Positions 22,445 to 32,200 of a stretch of 44,281 nucleotides of DNA are shown here, piece after piece. Position 1 is the first letter of the stretch, and every line of letters begins with the position of its first letter. The stretch comes from a virus, in IMG/VR virus record IMGVR_UViG_3300030118_002191, positions 1 to 44,281 of that record; one strand, 5' to 3'. The notes beneath the pieces are model-generated. The model had not been told where the DNA came from and did no database searches. It saw only the letters and a list, made by a program, of their open reading frames with translations. A program made the position numbers and the translations under genes.

Positions 22445-22772
22445 AAATAAAGTTCGTGGAAACAATCTTGAAAGAGAGATCGTAAACGCAGCTAAAGACA
22501 TAGGCCTATCTGCAAAGAGGGCCTATGCATCTGATGGAAGATCTTTAGGAAAATCAGAAGTTGTTGATGTAGTAGTAGAAAATACGACCATACAAGCAAA
22601 GCGTAGAAAGAAAGTTGCACAATGGTTATATCCTGACTATCACGGAGATGATGTAGATGCTGTAGTAACACGAATGGATAGAAAAGAACCTTTGGCTATA
22701 ATACCATTAAAAAGGTTTTTAAGATTAATTCAAATAGAGAAGGAAAATATCGATGACTTTGAGCAAGAGTGA
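22434..22772 (+). CDS. PD-(D/E)XK nuclease / Holliday-junction-resolvase-like, 112 aa (GTG start)
   Basis: Reads from GTG 22434. Motifs follow the Hjc-like order: RGNNLEREIVNAAKDIGLSA with the first Glu, GRSLGKSEVVDVVVENTTIQ with the catalytic Asp, and QAKRRKKVAQWL with the Q-x-K variant of E-x-K, then a basic patch. The C-terminal helix is LKRFLRLIQIEKENI. It probably resolves branched replication or packaging DNA. The glutamine in place of the second acidic residue occurs in part of this superfamily. Good fit, but the family is divergent. Confidence 0.75.
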   Translation: MTHKNKVRGNNLEREIVNAAKDIGLSAKRAYASDGRSLGKSEVVDVVVENTTIQAKRRKKVAQWLYPDYHGDDVDAVVTRMDRKEPLAIIPLKRFLRLIQIEKENIDDFEQE

Positions 22773-22935
22773 AATAGATGCACTTATGTCTATTGCTGCT
22801 AAAATAATAAAAGCACAAGAAGAAGTTGAGTTAAAACGCAAAAATGAAAAGATTATAAGAGAAGCACAAGACTACTTAGATAATGTTGATTTTGGTGTTG
22901 ACTTAGATCAAACTCCTTCTAGCGATAAAGGGTAA
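22753..22935 (+). CDS. Small acidic helical protein, 60 aa
   Basis: ATG 22753 with AAGGA upstream, overlapping the nuclease-like gene by 20 bases. A long charged helix (IAAKIIKAQEEVELKRKNEK) leads to an acidic end (DYLDNVDFGVDLDQTPSSD). It is probably an oligomeric accessory. No family seen. Confidence 0.6.
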   Translation: MTLSKSEIDALMSIAAKIIKAQEEVELKRKNEKIIREAQDYLDNVDFGVDLDQTPSSDKG

Positions 22936-22954
22936 GGGCTTTACTAACTAGAAA

Positions 22955-23065
22955 ATTGTTGCCTGGTGCAAATACCTTGGTTGGCTACTAAAACAAATGA
23001 TACATTAGTCCGTATTATTTCGTATTTGGTATTTAAACTCTAATAAGAGATTACCAGGCAGCAAT
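22955..23065 (+). ncRNA. Structured RNA element at the end of the rightward arm
   Basis: ATTG-TT-GCCTGGT (22955-22967) pairs with ACCAGGC-AG-CAAT (23053-23065), the same stem/2x2-loop/stem plan as the tandem elements at 16.7 kb, including AG on the 3-prime side. Inside are AAATACC/GGTATTT (22970-22976 with 23028-23034), AATGATAC/GTATTATT (22996-23003 with 23012-23019, one G-U) with loop ATTAGTCC, and hairpin CTCTAATAAGAG (23038-23049). It precedes the GGAGG of the last rightward gene. Confidence 0.68.
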
Positions 23066-23081
23066 ACACAATGGAGGGTTT

Positions 23082-23213
23082 ATGAAAGATAAAGAAAAAG
23101 AAATGTTTATAAATGAAACAGAAGAGTTGATAGAACTAACAAAAGAAGCAATAAATGTTTTGACCACAAAAAAGAAAAGGTTAAAAGATTTATTGCGTAT
23201 TTTAAAAAATTAA
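23082..23213 (+). CDS. Last rightward gene, small coiled-coil protein, 43 aa
   Basis: ATG 23082 with GGAGGG 4 bases upstream. Highly charged helix (MKDKEKEMFINETEELIELT) and basic end (TTKKKRLKDLLRILKN). Placed between the structured element and the convergent terminator. No known domain. Translation is supported by the ribosome site. Confidence 0.6.
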   Translation: MKDKEKEMFINETEELIELTKEAINVLTTKKKRLKDLLRILKN

Positions 23214-23235
23214 TTTTTCAGCTTTATAAAAAAGG

Positions 23236-23282
23236 CGTCAAGTCGTTGGATCTTCGTTGATCTCTCTATCCTCGGCTTGACG
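23236..23282. terminator. Bidirectional terminator-like hairpin at the convergent junction
   Basis: CGTCAAG (23236-23242) pairs with CTTGACG (23276-23282). A GATC pair inside extends the fold. On the leftward transcript the stem is followed by CCTTTTTT, and on the rightward transcript by TTTTACTTT. It overlaps the last codons of the 3451-aa gene and lies 22 bases past the last rightward gene, where two opposed arms meet. A good candidate to stop both. Confidence 0.65.
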
Positions 23283-26200
23283 TTTTACTTTAGCTAAATG
23301 CCATTTAAAACTATTGTAAGGTAATCCTGTTGTATATTCTACTGCATATTTAGGATTATCAAATGTCTTATACATATCTCTTAAACCTCTACCAAACGGT
23401 AAATAAGTCCAAGCTGTATATTTCCAGAATGCTTCATAATCTCCATTTATCATACCATTAATATGTGGTAATATAAATCTACTTGCTGGAGGCGTTATGA
23501 TCTGTAAAGGTGCTAACGCTTGTATAGGGTATTGATTAAAGAACGCTTTCTTTCTTGTTTCTTCATCACCAAACATAAACTCAGCTGTTTCTTTCATCCA
23601 AGACATAGGCGGTGATAATGCATATTCAAATACAGAATAAGCAAATAATGTTGCTAAGGACATAGTCATCATATCATTGGCAACTTGTCTTTGAAATCTT
23701 TTAGTTACTTCAAAACTTGGGTGTCCTTCTGCTGCCATCATATCTTCAAAAGCAACCTTTCTTCTTCTAACACTATTCCATGCATAAGGTTGGAAACGTG
23801 TCATAATACGACCAAATGCTGTATTACTAAAGTTTGGTCTGTATGTAGCGTGATAAATAAACTGTGATCCTTCTACACCTTTTCTTGCACTGTCTATTAA
23901 AAACTCATCAGTTACTTCTATATTACCTTCTAATCCAGAATATATTTCTCTAGCTTTTAAATAATGTGCTAAGAACGCTTTACGTCTTAAATGTTTTTCA
24001 GATGTAGACATAAATATACTACCAATTTCCATAATCTTTTTATCTACATTATATTGCTTAGCTAATTCATTAACTTGTTTCTTAGTATATTCTTCAATCT
24101 TTTCATTTACTTCTTTACTATTTCCAAACAATCTTTCTGCTCTTGTATGTGCAGTTACTTTCTTAACAAGTTCTGTTAAAAACTTTTTAGCATTTGCTGG
24201 TTCATTTGCTTGCAAATATGTTAACTCTTGCAACAAATTACCTTCAAGCAATCCTAATGTATCAATCATTTCATGAACATCTGCTTTATTTTTAAGTTCA
24301 CGTAATTCATATCTACCTGTAGTAGGGTTAAATAATTTAAACTTTTGACCTCTAAATACTTCATTTATTAGGTATTTTTCATCAAACGCCTTAAAAAAAT
24401 GTTCAAAACCAGTATCAGTAATAATGTTTTGATAACCACCATAAGCATTGGTAATAGTTGCTTTAGGACTAAATAACAATGATAACAATTCAAATCTACC
24501 TTCAAGATCAGATATATACTGAGCACGATCTACTAAAGCTTTATGACGAAGCTGTATATCGTCTGGTAATTGTTTAAATAACTTCTTACCTGTAATTTTA
24601 CCATATACATTACTTATAGCATTTTCTGTTTTTAACATTACATTACCAACAGATTCATCACTAAACCATTGTCTAGGCGTTTTACTAATATTCAATCTAT
24701 CTATATTCTCATCTTTAATAAAATCGTTGAGATTTTTCTTTGTTGTTTTGTCCATCCATCTATTAAACTTTTGTTTAGATGCTTTAAACATTCTTGCATT
24801 TAATTCTTCAACCTCTATCTTAATATCTTCTTTTCTTTCTTTTGATGTTTTTTTATCACGTAATTCATTGTTTAGCTCTTTTATCTTTTTGCTATTAAAT
24901 CTATATTGCTCTACAATAAATTTTTTCTTTTGCATTCTTTGTTCACTTAGAGTTGGTATAGACTGTTGCTCTAAATCATATAATAATTTTTTCTCAACAG
25001 GTCCAAGTTTACCAACTTTCCAAGCTTGATCAAACCCTGCTGCTTGCCATTCTTTTAATAAAGCCATCTCTTTTTTAGATACACCATGAATTTCTAATAT
25101 TCTTGTTGAAGGAAAGCCCATATAACCTCTAGTGTAATCAATCATAGTTTGATGCCACATTCTAGCATTGTCTTTCATTTGTGGATTTTGTAAAGATTGA
25201 TACAAGAACTTATCTAAATATATTCTTGAATACATAGCACCTATGTTTTGCATAAGCCCTCTTGTAAGACTATTATAATAATCTAAAGGTACATTACCAT
25301 CACTTCTCCAACCAGGCATTGCTCTTTCTAATCTTGATCTAGCATGAGTAGAATTACCCATACCTGGATATGGATTTTTACCTTTACGACTAGTACTTTG
25401 ATTTAACATGTCCATTGCATCTTTATCAATGAATGGATTTTCAAATTTATTTTCTCCTAAAAATCTACTAGCCAATCTATTAAATTCTATCTTCTTTGCT
25501 TCTTCAAAGCTTATTTGTTTATACTTCACATCATTTCTTAAATTAGCATCTAACAATTGATCAGGATTTGTTTTAGCCATAATACGTTTTTTCTCAGAAG
25601 CCAACCATTCATTCTCTAAAATTTCTCTATTTTTAGCTGTATCTTTTTGTCCCATTTGCGGATAAAATCTATCAGATACACCATCTTCTTGGAACTTACC
25701 TACTTCACTACTCCATTCTTGATACTTTCCACTAAATTTAGCAATATCTCTACGAGCTTTTTCAGCTACACTAATCTTTTTATTACCAACTTTTACTTTA
25801 GTTGCTTCCATAGCTTTCCAATTTAAACTACCACCTTTGGTAATATATTCAGAATATTTATCCATAATGTGATCACGAAGGTTTAAATGAAATCTAATCC
25901 AAACCATATCATCATAATGAAAGTGATTCTTTAATACTTCAGGTCCAGATTGTTTATCTTGAGATAATCTAACTGTTTTATCAAACCATAACAATCTACG
26001 TGACTCAATCATACCATATTTATTTAAAAACATTCTACCTAATTCTTGTTGCCAAAACTTAGGATGACCTTCTGCCAACATAGTTTGTGGTAAATATTCT
26101 AGAGGAAGAACAGTTTGATTGTCAAAATAAGTAGCTATTCTTTTGTAATTACTTTTAATAATTCCATTTAATGCTGATTCCATTAAGGGTTGTATTACTT

Positions 26201-29200
26201 TAGTTCTTACTACATCAGCATATTCAATTGCACTTACAAACTCTTTTTTACCTGATTCATTAAAGTAAGAAAACTTTTGGTCAATTTTCTTAATTTCTTT
26301 TTCTGCTTCTACAAATCTTTTCTGTAAGTCTAATAACTCTTCAGGAGTTGTATTACCTTTCTTAGGACCCTGACCATCTTCTCCTAAGTTATGTTTTACT
26401 GCTGCATACTCCCAAATAGTATTAGCGTGATCTTTGTACCCTTTTTGAGATTCATTTAATATCTTTTTAGCAAATCCAATAAACTTAGTATTAAAATCAT
26501 TTAACTGATTTGCACTTACGTGTTGTTTATAAATTAAATCAGCTACAGTTTTTAAAGTAGATGTAGGCACAGTAATACCATATTCTTCCATTTGCCCTGT
26601 TTTTTCGTTGAATTTTACAACACGATCAAACTGTAATCGTTGTTCAAATGGAGCAATCTCTTTATCTAATCTTTGAAATATACCTAATATTTGGTCTAAT
26701 CTTTTGGGATCTCTTAGATGTGCTTGTAAAGGATTTAATCTATTTATTTCATTAGTAATTAAATCAGATAATCTATTTACTTCTAATTCTTGTATATGTG
26801 GAAATTTATTATTTGCTTTTTCAAATTTTTCTCTACTATCAAATCTTTGAACACGTTTAGTTTTTTCGTTAACAGAATATATAACTTTATCAGAATCTTT
26901 TAATAACATACCTTCTGTTTTGTCTGCAATTTTATCTATATTAGTTCTATTACCAAGTATCCAAGAGCTTACATATTTCTCATAATTTTTTACCAAAGTA
27001 TTAAAAGCAGCTTCATTCATACCAGTAATATTCTTGGTATTTTCTTTTACATATTCATCAAATGTTTTTAAGGGAACATCTTTGGTAATATCTGCGTATA
27101 AAGTATCTTGTGCTTCTTGAATTAATTCTTTATTTCTTTTAACCTGATCAATAAGATTATCTTTATTGTATTTATTTCTCATTGCTTTCATAAAGAAATT
27201 AAATCTTAATCCGTCTACGTTTTGTATAAAATCACTCTTACGATCTATTCTCTTTAAAAAGAATGCATATTCACTAGGCAAATTAAATATAAATTTTTGA
27301 TTACCTCCCACAGTAGTTGCATATATTAACTCTTTAAAATCAGTAAGATTCTTTCTCATTGTTTCTGTTTGAGTTTTTTGTAAAGGTTCTAATGTTGCAA
27401 TCAAATTATCTAACTTCTTAGGATCAGTAAGAACATCTAAGTCAATTAAATCAGGAACCATTTTCTTTGTACGTAGTACAACAGGTTTAGATGTATCAGC
27501 ATTTATTTTAGATTGAGTACCATTTGCTGGTTCAGTAAATTGATCCATAGCTGCTTGTTCAAATCTATCTAAATCTAACATATCTCTAATATCTTGTATA
27601 CGTTTAGTTCTATCTTGCTGCGCAACCTTCAATACTTCGTATCTAGCATTAGACATATATTTTTTATTTCTAGGTCTTATAGCCCATGTTTGTTCTTTGT
27701 CTGGCAATAAACCAGTAAATTCTGACTGCAACTTCCCACGTTCTTTATATAAATTTTCTAATTCTGTATCTTTATTAAAAAATTGACCACGTTTTTCAAA
27801 ATCCATTTTAGCTTTTACTAATTGTTTAATTTTACCATTTATTTGATTTAAACGATCAAAACGATTTTCTGCTCTAAAACCAATAAAATCTTTCTTAACT
27901 ACAGGAGTAGCTATATAAAATACATCAAACAAATCTTCTACTTCTCTTCTAGCTTTTTCTGGTAATGGATCTCCTATTTGTTTTCTTCTTTTAGATAGTT
28001 TAGTTAATTCTGTTTCTAATATACTTTTAGTAAGAGCTATTTGGTCGCCATAAGAACGTTTATTGTTTTTCTTGTAAAACTTTTGATTGTTATCAAACGC
28101 CTGATAAATTCTATTACGCTGTTCAAATGTTAACTCTACTACTTGTGTAATAAAATTATCTACAGCTTCAGGTGACATTTCTAATTCTTTTACTGCATAG
28201 TCTTTAAACTGCTGCGATCTTACAAGAGCATTTGATAAATCAATAACATTATTTAGTTTGTTCCATAAAAATACTTCATAATCTAAAATGTTGTTAAACT
28301 CTTTTTCTGTTAATCCTTCCATAAAATGTTCTTTAAAATCTTTTAAACCAACCTTTTTATATATAGGATGTTCTGATATTTGTTTAGATAAATCTTTTAA
28401 GAATGCGACACTTTGTTCTTTACTAAATACATTCCAAGGATTTAACTCTAAACGTAAACCATTATACTGTTCTGCAATTAAACCTAAATGACTACGAGTT
28501 CCTTCTGTCTTATCTAGGTAGTTAATAACAGTTTCTTGTATATCTAAAGGCATATCTGTTTTACGTTGCTGTCCAAATATAAGTTTATGCATATTCTTTA
28601 TGGCCTGTCTTCTAGCTTCTAGTTCACCTGTTTGTGCACCTTCATACATCCACTCATATCTAGCACGCATATTTCTTAAAGAAACTATAGGTAAGTCTAT
28701 GTTTGACAAGTCTGCTGCATCAATGTAAGTGTTTAATAAAACATTTCTATCTACAGTAAGTTGGTCAAAAGCATCTTTATACCTTTCTTTTAATGCTATT
28801 CTATCAATACCAGTACGGACTGTACTATCTTCTAACTGTTTATTAATATCTAGTTCTAAAGAAATAAGATTTACTCCATTAGTAATTAAACCAATAGAGT
28901 CTTGTGCCATTGTAGATATTTTACCATTAAATAATTTTGCGTTAGTATCTAGAATATCAGCTAAATGCTCACCTCTAGTTTTTGTTTGACCAGGTTCTGC
29001 GTTAGCTAACTCTCTACCAATGTCTGCATCTTTAAGATCTACTGTATCTTTTTTACCATTTTTAGTTCTAACAAGTTGGTCTTGTACTTGTGATTGTTTA
29101 TAAGCATTTGTTAATTCAGAAGGTAATCCCCAAAACATATGTGCTGAGTCAATATCTTTATCAGCACCAGACATCATAAAGTCATTGTATTCATTGGTAA

Positions 29201-32200
29201 TCAATGATATACCTTTACGAGTTTTAGCAAATCCTACAAATTCACCAATACGCATACCACCATTACTAATCATAGGTGATCTTACATAAGCTACGCTTGT
29301 TCTAATTCTTTCATACTCTGCAAAATTTTGTTTAGCTAATCTAGACTTTGGATTCTCTTTCATTGTAACCCAAGTGTCCCAAAATTTACCAAGAGTCATT
29401 GTTTTTTCGTTTTTTAAACCTTCATATACAGTTACCTTCAATACATCTCTTGCACCCTCATTTAGCATAAATTCGTTGTTTGCCAGGCCTTTCTTTGCTT
29501 TAGAGTACTTTTGCTTACGTTGACTAATTAAAACGTCATATAGGCCTAATTTAGAGCTATATGAGTGCCTAATACGTGGTCTAGTTAACCTTTTAGATAC
29601 ATATTGTTGTATTCTTTCATTGATATACTCTCTAACCCCAGGTCTTAAATAAGTACCAGGATCAAACCCAGTATCAATTAAATAATCTTCTATAAGTTGT
29701 CTATTGTAAGTATTTTGACGATAGTCATTCCATTCTTGCATTAATTGTTTATCAAAATCAGATAATCGTTCTATTTCAAATATTTGTTTAATAATACTTT
29801 GAGCAGCTTTGCTATCAGGTTTTTCAAATAAAATTTTATCTAATACACGGATACTTACATCATCTATCTTTACACTAAGTTCTTTATCTGCAACAAAATC
29901 TTTTTCTGCCTGCATAGTTTCTTTTGCTTTACCTACTGCTGCTTCAGCTACAAATTTTTCCCATCTTCCCCAAAACTTGCTACCAATATCTGTGTTAGGG
30001 TCCATTTCAAATGTATTAGTATTAGCAATAATCTGCTGTAATAGTTTTTGATTACCTATTTTATTAAAGTTTTCATAAACATTTAAATTTAAATAGTTGT
30101 CTTCTATTCGTGATTTAAACTTATTTAGTTTACCAACTAATTCTATTTCACCAGTTTTTTCGTTGAATTTTATTTTAGTTGGTTTTACTCCAACAGATTC
30201 TTTTATACCACTTACATAATGTATTTTATCTATACCGTGTTTATCTGCAAACTTTTGCCATATACTATCCATTACAAAATCAGCAGTTTTATTAATTACC
30301 TGACCTCTACCCTGATCCATATTTGGTCTAAACAATCCTAATGTTTTCATAACACCAGTTTCAGGGTTATATCCATATTGTTCTAATATAATATTAAATA
30401 TTTTTTGATTAGTTAATGTGGCACCATCTGTACCTGAATTATTTTCTTTTAATGCTTTACCCATATTTTTAATACTACTAGGTAAATCTTCAATAACAAT
30501 ATGTTCAAATTCAGCATCTAAAAACACATCTTTAGACTGTTTACTTAATGATTGAAAATCAACAAACTCAGGTATGTTTCTTAGTTTGGTAAAAGATAAC
30601 TCTTCAAAAGATGCTTGTTTTTTATAACTACCTGACTCTATACTATCTAATACTTTTTGATTATGCTCTTCTACTCTAAGCATTAAACTTTCATTATCTT
30701 TTATAAAACGATCTATATTGTTATTATTTGTAGTACTTGCTCTTTTACCAGATAAGTTTAAATAAGTTCTAGCAAAACTTTCTCCAAGATTTACATCTCC
30801 ATATCTACCTGTATCAAGAAACAATTCAATTGACTTTACATCTAATGGTAATGTAACCTCAGTAAAACCTTCATATTGTTCTATCTCTCTTACTTTTTGT
30901 AATTGTTTAAGATTTTTAAAATAACTAGGATCTAATGCTATCTCAATACCAGTATGATGTTTAGTACGTTTTTGAAACTTAGTTAAACTTGTATATGGCT
31001 CACTTTTTATCCAGTTAGGTATTTGTTCTAAAATTTTATCTCTAGTTATTTGTTGTCTAGATATAGTTCCTGTTTCTATCATTCTCCAAATTAAACTAGC
31101 TACATTACTTTTTTTTCTAGTTTTAGTTACAGGTATACCTAAATCAATTAATTTTTGATTTATAGCAGTAATATCAGTACCGCTTAAATAGTTAGCATCT
31201 TTTTTAAACTTGCTAAAAGGATATTGTCTTATTTGTATTCTACCAGTTTCTCCATTAGCAGCATAAATAAAAGCATCTTGTTTATTTAAATCTTGTGCAA
31301 GTTTTTTAAACTGTTTACTGCTCATGTATTCTGCTAATTCTAATGGTTTAATTCTATTACCCTTAGCATCTGTTTTACCTTCTGGTATAAATCTAAATAT
31401 ATCTACACTTAGAGGTGCTACATTTTTTACACGAACTCTATTTTTATATTGTCCTTCTTGTTGATTCCAATATCTTTCTAATACACGAGTAGTTAAATAT
31501 TCAAAATCATAGTGCAAGGTATCTTTCTTGTCAGGATCTACTTTGTAATCATAATTTTTATTTACCCTACTTGGACCATATGTTTTTGTACCAGACTTTT
31601 CCCCGCCTATAGGTTTATCATAAATATCAGTTTCAGGAGCTTCTTTTTCTATAATAGGATCTATTGTTTTATCTTTATCTAGTTTACCCTCAGCAACTAT
31701 ATATATTCTTGCAATAGGAAATCTATCTAAGTTTTTTAAATAGTGTGCTGATTGTATTAATTCTCTTGTTTGTTTTGGACTTAAATCAACATTGAATTGA
31801 TTTTTTACATCTGATACAAAATTATTTATATCATATTTACCTGTATCAATAACTTTTTTAAACAACATATGTAAATCCTGCACACCTAAATCAGGATTAT
31901 TTTTCTTAGCTTCTAAGAATACGCTCTTTAAAGATTTTTGTTTAGGTAAATGTTCAGATAAAGGATCAATCTCTTGCACCTGATACTCTATAGTTCTACC
32001 GTCTTCTAATCTCATAGACTCAAATTGAAACTCTCTATTTTCTATTTTTTCTATAGTTTGTTCTGTGCCACCTAAGTTTTTATCTAGTCTTTGTTCTGTA
32101 ACATATGCCTCTACTTCTCCTCGTTGAGCATCTAAAGCATCATACATTTCACCTAATATTTTTTCCTGTGCTTTACGATCTGTTCTAGCTTGTTGTTCTA

